Assembly: GCA_029564595.1 (NCBI GenBank)
Contig: JAKQPS010000172.1
Span: forward strand, 1 to 17,846
Reading direction: 5' to 3'
DNA length: 17,846 bases
DNA from: a bacterium
GTDB lineage: Bacteria; UBP15; UBA6099
Shown here: one piece after another, positions 1 to 7,104 of the stretch
Layout: each line of letters begins with the position of its first letter
Position numbering within the stretch: the stretch's first letter is position 1
Program-made: the position numbers and the translations under genes
Notes under the pieces: generated by a model
Databases searched by the model: none
Seen by the model: only the letters and a program-made list of their open reading frames with translations
Told to the model about the DNA's origin: nothing

Positions 1-262
1 TTTCCTGATTCCCCCTGAAACTCATATAGTGGTAAAACCTAAAAAAGCCCCGTTTCACTTAACAAATATCTTCTCGAGGCGCATTGATTTTGGAGTGCGG
101 CGATTCATCGCCGCTTTAATCGCGATCAACGCTGACAAGAGCCGGGAATTAATTCCCGGCTCCGGGATGGTTCACATTGCTGGGAAAAGCGGCGATGAAT
201 CGCCGCACTCCAAAGTCCCGCTCGCCGCGATAAATATCTGAGTTTCAGGGGGACTCAGGAAT
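1..262. repeat. Nested palindromic MITE-like element
   Basis: Three nested inverted repeats share roughly one centre. The outer arms are 1-24 and 239-262 (22 of 24 positions pair; core CCCCCTGAAACTCA). The middle arms are 88-116 and 186-214, which pair perfectly and contain GGAGTGCGGCGATTCATCG. At 139-162 there is a perfect 24-bp palindrome centred on GGAATTAATTCC. No convincing coding sequence lies inside; a 70-codon ORF at 29-241 is largely made of the palindrome arms. Terminal inverted repeats without a transposase fit a non-autonomous mobile element or a large cruciform-forming repeat. The element starts at the window edge, so its left boundary and any target-site duplication cannot be seen. 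Confidence 0.6.
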
Positions 263-272
263 GATTTTACAT

Positions 273-388
273 GGGGCGTCGGGAGGGAAGCGCGGAAGCG
301 ATTCGCTCCCGACGACCAGTGAAACGTTTTGAAGAGATTCCAAAGAGAAACTTTTTCAAAAGTTTCTCTTTGGCCGCCGGAGGCGCGG
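273..388 (-). repeat. Two-hairpin repeat, copy D (3' end of photolyase operon)
   Basis: Read on the minus strand, this follows the photolyase stop codon. It has a GCGCCTCCGGCGGC box (373-386), a perfect 16-bp hairpin (arms 358-373 and 340-355, two-base centre), a tail ending CAAAACGTTTCAC (319-331), and a second GC-rich hairpin (arms 306-314 and 277-285). The same arrangement recurs three times at 8495-8878 with different stem sequences. Its place 15 bases after the stop suggests a transcript 3' end or terminator for the operon, although no long U-tract follows the first hairpin. Confidence 0.65.
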
Positions 389-1705
389 TTATTGATGATT
401 GCGGATGTATTCGTTGACGTTGAATTTGGATTTGCAGCCGTTGTGGCTCATGTATCTGATTTTGCCGAAGACAGGGCGTTCGCCCCATGCGCGGTCGTGT
501 ACGCCGCCGATGCTCCAAGCGATGCCGGCGTATCCGTTTGGGTCGCGCCCGTCAAGCTCGTATTTATCGTTGAGGTAGATGGCGGCGCTCATGGCTTCTT
601 CCGGGGAAGAGGTCCATTCGAGGATTTTTTTGCACCAGTACATGCGCATGAATCCGTGCATCTTGCCCTCGGCGGCCATCTGCCGCTGGGCGGCGTTCCA
701 AAGTTCGTCATGAGTGGCGGCCGCCTCAAGGTCGTCTCTCGAATACAGGTATTCCCTTTTGTCTGCGCGATGTTCGTCGAGAGTCTTCTTGGCCCACGCA
801 TGGAATCCGTCGAAGGAGTCGTAGTTATCGTTATAGAAGCAGAAGTTGTCGGCAAGCTCGCGGCGGATGACAAGCTCTTCAAGCAAGGGGGCGGAGCCGG
901 GGGAGCCTGATGCGCGGATTTCGAGCGCGGCGCGCTGGGCGGAGAGTTGTCCGAAGTGGATGTAGGGAGAGAGGCCGGACTGTCCGTCGATGTTGGGGTT
1001 GTTGCGGTCGGCGTCGTAGCTGTCGAGCCTGAGCGAGATGAAGTCGCGGAGGGCTTTATTTGCCGCTTTGCAACCGGGGGCGGGGCGGGAGGGTTTTGCT
1101 CCGACGGACGGAGCGGGGGGCCACTCGTTGCGCGGCGCGGGTTTATTCCAAGCGAACGGGTGTTTCTTCAAGGCCGGGAAATCCGTAAGAAAGCCGTCCA
1201 GAAGGCGGTTGATTTTCGGTCTTATCGTGCGCGCGGCGAATTCCAGTTTTGGGGACGCGGCGCGGCAGGGAACGATGTTGTGGGCGTCGACTTCCTCGAG
1301 TCGGAAGTTGATATTTCTGGCGACGAGCGATTTCCAGCGGCGTTTAATTTTGAGCGGGTCGAAGTCGGCGACGAGGGCGCGGGCGCCGCATTTAGCAAGG
1401 AAGGCGGGAAGGGCTGTTTCCGGCTCGCCGCGCAGCAGGAAGAAGGGGATGGATTTTTTTTGAAGATCGGACTCGGTCTCGCGCAATCCGTCCAGCATGA
1501 AAGAGAAATGCGCGGGCGACGCGCCGAGGAAGGAGGGGACGAGGCAGAACGCGACGGCGAGTGGAGAGCGGGTTTCGAGGGCGATTTCCTGAGCGCGGAG
1601 CAGCGCCCAGTTGTCGGCGGCGCGCTGGTCGCGGCTCATCCAGTAGACGACCGGGCCGTGGGCGACGGGCGAGTCGGTGAGGATTTCAATTCTGTCGCTG
1701 TTCAA
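389..1705 (-). CDS. phrB: Class II CPD photolyase (deoxyribodipyrimidine photo-lyase)
   Basis: This cytosolic flavoenzyme uses light to split cyclobutane pyrimidine dimers in DNA. The 438-residue product has the normal length for class II enzymes. The N-terminal photolyase domain opens with YWMSRDQRAADNWAL (from residue 21). The C-terminal FAD-binding part carries MHGFMRMYWCKKILEW (from about 349) and the signature LNDKYELDGRDPNGYAGIAW (from about 378), then SIGGVHDRAWGERPVFGKIRYM. The start is TTG at 1703-1705, preceded eight bases upstream by GGAG; the next in-frame ATG would cut into the conserved YWM motif. The gene lies 25 bases after the oxidoreductase gamma subunit on the same strand with no terminator between, so it is probably the last gene of that operon. 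The family call is firm; co-transcription is inferred. Confidence 0.95.
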   Translation of the reverse strand: MNSDRIEILTDSPVAHGPVVYWMSRDQRAADNWALLRAQEIALETRSPLAVAFCLVPSFLGASPAHFSFMLDGLRETESDLQKKSIPFFLLRGEPETALPAFLAKCGARALVADFDPLKIKRRWKSLVARNINFRLEEVDAHNIVPCRAASPKLEFAARTIRPKINRLLDGFLTDFPALKKHPFAWNKPAPRNEWPPAPSVGAKPSRPAPGCKAANKALRDFISLRLDSYDADRNNPNIDGQSGLSPYIHFGQLSAQRAALEIRASGSPGSAPLLEELVIRRELADNFCFYNDNYDSFDGFHAWAKKTLDEHRADKREYLYSRDDLEAAATHDELWNAAQRQMAAEGKMHGFMRMYWCKKILEWTSSPEEAMSAAIYLNDKYELDGRDPNGYAGIAWSIGGVHDRAWGERPVFGKIRYMSHNGCKSKFNVNEYIRNHQ

Positions 1706-1730
1706 TCCGCACGCTCCGGGTTCGGGGGCG

Positions 1731-2279
1731 TTATTTTCCGTTGCGGACGAAGTCGCGTCCCCGTTCGAGGGCGGCGACGTTTATGGGAAGGAGTTTTTTT
1801 CTTTTTTCGGGCAGAGTGGAATCGAGGGCGGCGACTGCGTCTTCGAGCGTGACGACGCCTGTTTTCTCGATGTAGGCTCCGAGGGCGATCATGCTGGCAG
1901 TGCGCTCGTTTCCAAGTTCGGTCGCCAGATCGACAGCGGGGATGAAGACGGACTGGAGGTCGTCGCGGCCCGCGTCTTCAGGTTTCATGAAAGAGGCGTT
2001 GGCGACCAATACGCCGCCGGGGCGCACGCGCGGAGCGAATTTTTGGAGCGCGGGTTTTGACATGATGACGGCCGAGTGAGGCCGGGCGGTTATGGGGGAG
2101 CCGATGCGTTTGTCGGAGATGACCACAGTGCAGTTTGCCGTGCCGCCGCGCATCTCGACGCCGTAGGACGGCATCCAAGTCGTATGGCGGCCTTCGTTCA
2201 TCGCGGTTAGGGCCAGCAGGTCTCCTATCATCAGAATTCCCTGACCGCCGAAACCCGCCATCATCACATCGTAGTACAT
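1731..2279 (-). CDS. korC: 2-oxoacid:ferredoxin oxidoreductase, gamma subunit
   Basis: This is the gamma subunit of a 2-oxoacid:acceptor oxidoreductase, which oxidatively decarboxylates a 2-oxoacid to its acyl-CoA while reducing ferredoxin. The 182-residue product is of normal length. It has the N-terminal GFGGQGI motif (9-15) and SYGVEMRGGTA (38-48), both hallmarks of this subunit. The ATG at 2279 follows GGGGAG at nine bases. It lies 30 bases downstream of the beta subunit and 25 bases upstream of the photolyase gene. Whether the complex acts on 2-oxoglutarate, 2-oxoisovalerate or a related branched acid cannot be read from this subunit, so the kor symbol is provisional. Confidence 0.9.
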   Translation of the reverse strand: MYYDVMMAGFGGQGILMIGDLLALTAMNEGRHTTWMPSYGVEMRGGTANCTVVISDKRIGSPITARPHSAVIMSKPALQKFAPRVRPGGVLVANASFMKPEDAGRDDLQSVFIPAVDLATELGNERTASMIALGAYIEKTGVVTLEDAVAALDSTLPEKRKKLLPINVAALERGRDFVRNGK

Positions 2280-2309
2280 CGCGCTATTCTCCCCTGACGC
2301 CGGCTCGAG

Positions 2310-3101
2310 TCACATGTAGTCGGCTGTGGTTCTTTCCTTGAAAATGCCGAGAGGGAAATAAGGAATCATCTCGGCGGCGACCCTCTTGTATGCCTGTTGC
2401 GGAGTCATGCCCCAGTTGGTGGGGCAGGTGGACAGGATTTCGACGAATGAGAATCCCATCTGGTCTATCTGCATTTTGAAAGCTTTTTTGATGGCCTTTT
2501 TTGCGGTCATCAGATTTTTCGGGGTGTCGCATGCGACGCGGGCGACGAAGGCGGTTCCTTCGAGCGTGGCGAGCATTTCGCACATCTTGATGGGATATCC
2601 GTCGCCCATGAACTCGCGTCCGTACGGGGACGTTGTGGACTTCTGGCCTAGCAGAGTTGTGGGGGCCATCTGCCCGCCGGTCATTCCGTACACTGTGTTG
2701 TTGACGAAGATGACAGTGATGTTTTCACCCCTGTTGGCGGTGTGGACGGTCTCGGCCAGCCCGATGGCGGCCAGATCTCCGTCGCCCTGATAGGTGAAGA
2801 TGATTTTGTCCGGGTGAACGCGGTTGATGCCGGTGGCTTCGGCGCAGGCGCGTCCGTGCGGGGCCTCCAACACATCCACATCGACATAGTTATAGAGAAA
2901 CACGCCGCAGCCTACTCCTGCCACTCCTATCGTCCTGTCCTGAATCCCGTATTCGTCAATAGCTTCGCCAATCATCTTGTGGACGTTGCCGTGGTTGCAT
3001 CCGGGGCAGAAGTGGAACGTGACGTCGTTGAGGCACTTGGGCCGCCCCATGATTTTTTTCGGGTCCGTCGCCGGGGTAATGATTTCGCTCATATCAGCCA
3101 T
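2310..3101 (-). CDS. korB: 2-oxoacid:ferredoxin oxidoreductase, beta (TPP-binding) subunit
   Basis: This is the thiamine-pyrophosphate-binding subunit of the complex, 263 residues. The CPGC motif (32-35) typical of the beta subunit is present. The TPP/Mg2+ signature is GDGD (106-109) followed by NN (134-135) and YGMTGGQ (138-144). The subunit works with the alpha subunit to decarboxylate the 2-oxoacid. The start is ambiguous: ATG at 3101 lies 19 bases after the alpha stop without a clear ribosome site, while ATG at 3092 has GGATGG five bases upstream. The two differ by three residues. The gene sits in the order delta-alpha-beta-gamma, usual for VOR/KOR-type operons. Confidence 0.93.
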   Translation of the reverse strand: MADMSEIITPATDPKKIMGRPKCLNDVTFHFCPGCNHGNVHKMIGEAIDEYGIQDRTIGVAGVGCGVFLYNYVDVDVLEAPHGRACAEATGINRVHPDKIIFTYQGDGDLAAIGLAETVHTANRGENITVIFVNNTVYGMTGGQMAPTTLLGQKSTTSPYGREFMGDGYPIKMCEMLATLEGTAFVARVACDTPKNLMTAKKAIKKAFKMQIDQMGFSFVEILSTCPTNWGMTPQQAYKRVAAEMIPYFPLGIFKERTTADYM

Positions 3102-3120
3102 CCAATCTTTGCGGGCCGCG

Positions 3121-4176
3121 TCAGTAAATTTTCTTGATCTCTTCGAGCACGTCGTCCGGAGTGGGCAGGCCGCCGCCGGGCCGGGCGTACAGATGAATGT
3201 CCGCCGCTCGGTCCAGATTCACTTTCACGTCCTTGTACATCTGCCCGGTGTTCATCTCGACGACGAGGACTTTCGGGATGCGGGCTGAAAGCTCGGCCAC
3301 CGCTTTCTCAGGGAACGGGAACAACGAGATCGGGCGGAGCATTCCGACTTTCATGCCCTGCTCGCGCGCCATATCGATGCCCGTCTGCGCCATCCGGGAG
3401 CAGGAGCCGAACGCGACCACCAGAAGCTCCGCGTCGTCCACGTCCGTCGTCTCGAAATATGTGTCTTCCTGTTTCATCTTGTTATATTTGTCAAACAGCA
3501 TCCAGTTTTGGACTTCCATCTCGCCGTCGCCGAGGTAGAGAGACTTGATGAGGTTGGATTTGCGGCCCGCGTTTCCGTTGAGCGCCCAAGGTTTGTCCGG
3601 CAGGGAGATATCTTTGAAGTCGGGGCGAGGGCCGATCTCGACCGGCTCTTTCATCTGGCCTAGGATGGCGTCGCACAGGAGGACCGCCGGGTTGCGGTAT
3701 TTGTCCGCCAGTTCGAACGCCTTGATGGTGAGAGAGAACATCTCCTGAACGGAAGCCGGGGCGAGAACGATGGTGTAGTAGTCGCCGTGGCCGCCGCCGG
3801 AAGTGACCTGTTTATAGTCGCCCTGAGTGGGGGCGATGCCGCCGAGTCCGGGGCCGATGCGGGAGATATAGACGACGAGCGCTGGAAGCTCTGAGCCGGC
3901 CAGATAGGAAATGCCTTCCTGCATGAGGGAGACGCCGGGGCCGGAGGAGGAAGTCATGACGCGCGCGCCCGCCGCTGCCGCTCCGAGCACCATGTTGATG
4001 GAGGCTATTTCGCTTTCGGCTTGAATGAAAGTGCCGCCGATTTTTGGCATCTCGCGCGCGAGATATTCAGGTATATCGTTCTGGGGAGTGATGGGGTATC
4101 CGAAATAGAACCTGCAACCGGCGTGGATAGCGCCTTCGGCGATCGCCTCGTTGCCTTTAGTCAGTGTGAGCGCCAT
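3121..4176 (-). CDS. vorB: 2-oxoacid:ferredoxin oxidoreductase, alpha subunit (VorB-type)
   Basis: This is the alpha subunit, 351 residues, which carries the pyrimidine-binding half of the TPP site and the C-terminal transketolase-like domain. Visible motifs are FGYPITPQND (25-34), the AESE segment (53-56), and SSSGPGVSLMQEGISY (76-91) followed by AGSELP. These match proteins annotated as 3-methyl-2-oxobutanoate dehydrogenase VorB (2-ketoisovalerate:ferredoxin oxidoreductase). KorA proteins are close relatives, so the true substrate is uncertain. ATG at 4176 has GGAG seven bases upstream. It starts 21 bases after the ferredoxin subunit stop. A VOR role would link branched-chain amino-acid breakdown to reduced ferredoxin; that is inferred from family resemblance. 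Confidence 0.92.
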   Translation of the reverse strand: MALTLTKGNEAIAEGAIHAGCRFYFGYPITPQNDIPEYLAREMPKIGGTFIQAESEIASINMVLGAAAAGARVMTSSSGPGVSLMQEGISYLAGSELPALVVYISRIGPGLGGIAPTQGDYKQVTSGGGHGDYYTIVLAPASVQEMFSLTIKAFELADKYRNPAVLLCDAILGQMKEPVEIGPRPDFKDISLPDKPWALNGNAGRKSNLIKSLYLGDGEMEVQNWMLFDKYNKMKQEDTYFETTDVDDAELLVVAFGSCSRMAQTGIDMAREQGMKVGMLRPISLFPFPEKAVAELSARIPKVLVVEMNTGQMYKDVKVNLDRAADIHLYARPGGGLPTPDDVLEEIKKIY

Positions 4177-4197
4177 AGTTCAACTCCGTCGCGCGCG

Positions 4198-4407
4198 TTA
4201 TTTGTACACTTCGATGCAGATGTCCGGGCACATTTCCGCGCAGATTTTGCAGCCCTTGCAAAGGCCTTCCGGGTCGACGAAGACGGCGGGCCGGTAGCCC
4301 AGCGCGTTCATACGTTCCTCATCCATCGATATGAGGCTCTGGGGGCAGTTGTCGGCGCAGACGCCGCAGCCTTTGCATTTATCAGTGTCGAATGTTATGT
4401 AAGCCAC
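4198..4407 (-). CDS. korD: 2-oxoacid:ferredoxin oxidoreductase, delta (2x[4Fe-4S]) subunit
   Basis: This 69-residue ferredoxin-like subunit passes electrons from the TPP site to external ferredoxin. Two classical cluster motifs are complete: C11-x2-C14-x2-C17-x3-C21-P and C50-x2-C53-x2-C56-x3-C60-P, with one further Cys at 64. The start is GTG at 4405-4407; the ATG slightly upstream is out of frame, and no in-frame ATG would preserve the first motif. It is the promoter-proximal gene of the operon. The family call is strong because the other three subunits follow directly. Confidence 0.93.
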   Translation of the reverse strand: MAYITFDTDKCKGCGVCADNCPQSLISMDEERMNALGYRPAVFVDPEGLCKGCKICAEMCPDICIEVYK

Positions 4408-4461
4408 GTTCGTGTTCCATCCCGTGTTGTCGGCTTTCGCGCCGCCCGGCGCGCCTAGAAA

Positions 4462-4489
4462 GGATAATAAAACAGATTGATAATTTCAA
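4462..4489 (-). promoter_or_regulatory. Possible promoter of the oxidoreductase operon
   Basis: On the minus strand TTGAAA (4484-4489) is followed after 14 bases by TATTAT (4464-4469), or after 16 bases by TTATCC. It lies about 50 bases before the GTG of the ferredoxin subunit, in a locally AT-rich patch. The spacing is short for the better -10, so this is only a candidate. Confidence 0.3.
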
Positions 4490-4693
4490 TTCTTTCAGTG
4501 AATTCGGCGGTTGATTCGGACATCTCAGGCGTTTTGTTATCGAAAGATGTAAGAGTTTTATGCATTGAGCGCATAGAAGGATGTAGAACGAACGAGGGAT
4601 GCCGCGAGGAGGAAAGAAGCAGTTCGGCTGGTCGGATTGGGAGAGGGTTTGGGGGGGGTGAGTCGATTGGGCGCGGCAATTTTGAAAAAAATC

Positions 4694-4723
4694 TTTAAAA
4701 AGGAACCGTATTGCGGGTAGAAT
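4694..4723 (+). promoter_or_regulatory. Possible promoter of the DUF1571-like gene
   Basis: A good -10 hexamer TAGAAT (4718-4723) lies in an AT-rich patch, with a weak -35 (TTTAAA, 4694-4699) 18 bases upstream. Transcription would begin near 4730, which fits a coding start at 4808 and not at 4739. The octamer TAGAATTC recurs before trpD at 5992. Confidence 0.4.
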
Positions 4724-4807
4724 TCAAAATCGCGCGGCGTGGCGGCTGGGCCGCCGGAGGCGCGGATGAAAAAAGGCCGGAAAAATACAAACGGGGACGG
4801 AGGCATC

Positions 4808-5773
4808 ATGAGAAAGAGAAGCTGGATTTCGAGCATGTTGGTCTGCGCGATCTTCGCGTTGGCGGCGTTCGCGGCGCGCCCTGCCGAAGCGGCGGAGCCG
4901 ACAGCGGATCAGTTGTGGAAGGGCGTGGTGGAGAAGTGGGACAACGACGTGAAATCGTACTCGTGCGACCTGTTCTCTTACGCGCAGAGGACAAAGACGT
5001 TCATCAAGAATTTTCCCGAGTACGCCAAAGAGGATGACAAACCGGACTGGGACTACAACGTGTTTCAGATACGGTTCAGGAAACCGGGCAAGACGCTGTT
5101 GAAATACCGCGTTTCGCTGAATGAGGACTTCGAGAGCGGCTCGATTATCGACAAGGGCGTGTCGTACATGCTGGCGTATACGGACGGCACAACGTTCAAC
5201 TTCGGCCACAAGGACTCTCAGAACGTATACATAGTATTCCCGTACCTGAGCAATTCCGAGTTTGCGAAGATGCCGATAGCGATACAGTGGAAAGCGACTC
5301 TCAAGCTTCTCATGATCGCGTCGCGCAAAGAGGTTTATCACAAGAAGCCGGACGAGATCCGCGACCTGCGCGGGTTCGAGATTCCGGACATTGCAATCGG
5401 CAAGACCATAGCGCGCTACCAGTCGTTCTTCGACAACAGCAATATCGCGGTGTCAAAAGTCCCGCTTTATGTCAAAGAGGACTTCGAGATCAACACGGAA
5501 ACCGGCGTGCTGACGATGAAAAAGAACATCAACCGCCCTGCGGAGATTTACAAGCTGACGATGACGCCGAAGACCGCCGCCGCCGGCAGGGGCGTCTCCA
5601 AACTGGATATATTCATAGATCCGAAGACGAGCATGTTCGCGGGTTTGATGGAGTACGAGGGAAACAATCTGGTTCACGTGAAGCTGTTTTCCAACCTCAA
5701 GCTGAACCCGGATCTGCCGGACAAACTGTGGGAGGATTTCTTTAAAGGCAGGAAACTTTCGGATAAGCGCTGA
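4808..5773 (+). CDS. Exported LolA/DUF1571-like protein
   Basis: This is a 321-residue protein with a signal peptide: basic MRKR, a hydrophobic stretch to about residue 23, and a cleavage-type site near PAEA|AEP (about 28). The mature part is rich in alternating beta-type segments, and its C-terminal portion (YEGNNLVHVKLFSNLKLNPDLP) resembles LolA/RseB-fold proteins and DUF1571, periplasmic proteins thought to bind lipid or acyl groups. No catalytic motif is visible. The ATG at 4808 is chosen over an in-frame ATG at 4739 because GGAGG lies just upstream and the signal peptide then begins correctly. The gene stands alone, with its own terminator at 5811. The export call is firm; the LolA-like assignment is moderate and the function unknown. 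Confidence 0.75.
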   Translation: MRKRSWISSMLVCAIFALAAFAARPAEAAEPTADQLWKGVVEKWDNDVKSYSCDLFSYAQRTKTFIKNFPEYAKEDDKPDWDYNVFQIRFRKPGKTLLKYRVSLNEDFESGSIIDKGVSYMLAYTDGTTFNFGHKDSQNVYIVFPYLSNSEFAKMPIAIQWKATLKLLMIASRKEVYHKKPDEIRDLRGFEIPDIAIGKTIARYQSFFDNSNIAVSKVPLYVKEDFEINTETGVLTMKKNINRPAEIYKLTMTPKTAAAGRGVSKLDIFIDPKTSMFAGLMEYEGNNLVHVKLFSNLKLNPDLPDKLWEDFFKGRKLSDKR

Positions 5774-5810
5774 ACAGCCCGAAGGGGCGATAACGATTGA
5801 CGGATACATT

Positions 5811-5848
5811 GCGCCGGAGTAGAACAAATTCCCGCTCCGGCGCTTTTT
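5811..5848 (+). terminator. Rho-independent terminator of the DUF1571-like gene
   Basis: A perfect 9-bp stem GCGCCGGAG (5811-5819) / CTCCGGCGC (5835-5843) is followed at once by TTTTT. It lies 37 bases after the stop codon. A pyrimidine-rich tract continues to about 5910. Confidence 0.88.
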
Positions 5849-5967
5849 ATTTCCTCAACGAATCCGTTTTTTATCCCTTTTTTCTCCTGTAGTCCTTTCT
5901 TTCTATTCTTTCCGCGATTCCCGGATGGATGCGGGATGTTCGGGGCTGTCATTTGTGGCTGTTTGTG

Positions 5968-5997
5968 TTGGATGTTCGGGGCCGGTTGTTGTAGAAT
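5968..5997 (+). promoter_or_regulatory. Probable trpD promoter with flanking direct repeats
   Basis: TTGGAT (5968-5973) and TAGAAT (5992-5997) are separated by 18 bases, placing the transcript start near 6004, a short distance before trpD. The 13-mer GGATGTTCGGGGC occurs at 5934-5946 and again at 5970-5982, the second copy overlapping the -35. This could be a regulator site. Confidence 0.45.
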
Positions 5998-6027
5998 TCG
6001 GGAAAATCCGGCCGGGGGCTGAACGTG

Positions 6028-7083
6028 ATGATTAAGGAAGCGATAAAGAAGGCGGTGGAAGGGAAGAATCTGACGCGGGCGGAGGCGCGCGCGGCGATGG
6101 AGGAGATAATGAGCGGCGGGGCGACTCCGGCTCAGATCGCTTGCCTTATCACGGCGCTGCGCATGAAGGGCGAGACTATAGACGAGATTACGGGCTGCGC
6201 GGAGGCGATGCGCGAAAAGGCTCTCAAACTGAATGTCAGGCGCACTTCTCTCGTCAACATCGACCGGGAAGATATCAATATTGATCAGGAAACGATTCTC
6301 GACACGTGCGGCACGGGCGGGGACGGAACGAACACGTTTAATATATCGACGGCGACGGCGTTCGTGGCGGCGGGAGCCGGGGTGACGGTGGCCAAGCACG
6401 GCAACAGGTCGGTGTCCAGCAGGTGCGGGAGCGCGGACGTCGTGCAGGCTCTTGGGGTGAACATCGATCTGCCGCCGGAGCGGGTGAAGGACTGCGTCGA
6501 GCGGGTGGGAATCGGGTTCATGTTCGCGCCGTTGTTTCACAGCGCGATGAAGCACGCGATCGGGCCGAGACGGGAGATAGGGGTGAGGACGATATTCAAC
6601 GTGCTGGGGCCGCTGACGAATCCCGCCGGGGCGAACGTGCAGGCGCTGGGGGTGTACAAGCCGGAACTGACGGAGACGATGGCGCGGGTTCTGAAGAACC
6701 TCGGGGCGCGCGCGGCGATGGTGGTTCACGGTTCTCACAGTTACGACGAGATAACGATAACGGGGGAGACGCGGGTCTCCGAGTTGAAGGGCGGGCGCGT
6801 GAGGACGTACGAGATCAAGCCGGAGGATTTCGGGATGAGGCGGGCGACTCCGGCGGCGATAAGGGGCGGGGACGCGCCGTCGAACGCGGAGATAGCGCTG
6901 AACGTTCTGCGGGGCGCCAAGGGGGCCAAGAGAGATGTCGTTTTGTTGAATGCGGCGGCGGCCCTGATTGTGGCCGGGCGCGCGAGGAACTTCGCCGACG
7001 GCATCCGCGCCGCCGCTGAAAGCATCGACTCCGGCTCCGCTCTCAGAAAACTTGAACTTCTCATCGCCGAGAGCAACAGGTGA
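6028..7083 (+). CDS. trpD: Anthranilate phosphoribosyltransferase
   Basis: This enzyme transfers phosphoribose from PRPP to anthranilate, the second committed step of tryptophan synthesis, in the cytosol. The product is 351 residues. The PRPP-binding GTGGDG (95-100) sits in [18 protein letters not shown]. The conserved KHGNRSVSS (123-131) and GSADV (134-138) follow, then [11 protein letters not shown]. The extended lead-in to the GTGGD motif (about 73-93) occurs in one branch of the family. ATG at 6028 gives the usual MIKEAIKK start; a GTG three bases earlier is an alternative, and the GGGGG run at 6014-6018 could serve either. No other trp gene lies in the window, so this is a detached trpD. 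A GT-C-like membrane gene follows 21 bases later, possibly co-transcribed. Confidence 0.96.
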   Translation: MIKEAIKKAVEGKNLTRAEARAAMEEIMSGGATPAQIACLITALRMKGETIDEITGCAEAMREKALKLNVRRTSLVNIDREDINIDQETILDTCGTGGDGTNTFNISTATAFVAAGAGVTVAKHGNRSVSSRCGSADVVQALGVNIDLPPERVKDCVERVGIGFMFAPLFHSAMKHAIGPRREIGVRTIFNVLGPLTNPAGANVQALGVYKPELTETMARVLKNLGARAAMVVHGSHSYDEITITGETRVSELKGGRVRTYEIKPEDFGMRRATPAAIRGGDAPSNAEIALNVLRGAKGAKRDVVLLNAAAALIVAGRARNFADGIRAAAESIDSGSALRKLELLIAESNR

Positions 7084-7104
7084 GCCGCCCGGCGCGGCTT
7101 CGAG

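Larger units (their letters stand above)
4408..4807. other. Divergent intergenic region between korD and the DUF1571-like gene
   Basis: These 400 bp hold no gene that I can support. The left end should contain the minus-strand operon promoter and the right end the plus-strand promoter described separately. A purine-rich stretch (about 4590-4660) includes eight consecutive G at 4651-4658. An isolated 17-base copy of GGCCGCCGGAGGCGCGG, also found beside the photolyase hairpin at 372-388, lies at 4749-4765. A 73-codon ORF at 4477-4698 has no family resemblance or ribosome site and was not called. Confidence 0.6.

Noticed and set aside
947-1852. 301-codon plus-strand ORF
   Set aside because: It is opposite the photolyase gene, whose motifs are complete. 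The ORF has low-complexity Gly/Arg/Glu content and no family resemblance.
4651-4658. Run of eight G as a possible phase-variation tract
   Set aside because: It is not inside a gene and not placed between -10 and -35 boxes, so there is no support for switching.
4477-4698. 73-codon ORF in the korD/DUF1571 intergenic region
   Set aside because: There is no ribosome site and no recognisable composition or family, and it runs through a poly-G run and towards a likely promoter.
5674-6738. 354-codon minus-strand ORF
   Set aside because: Arg/Pro/His-rich, it overlaps the trpD gene and the DUF1571-like terminator, and has no ribosome site or recognisable domain.
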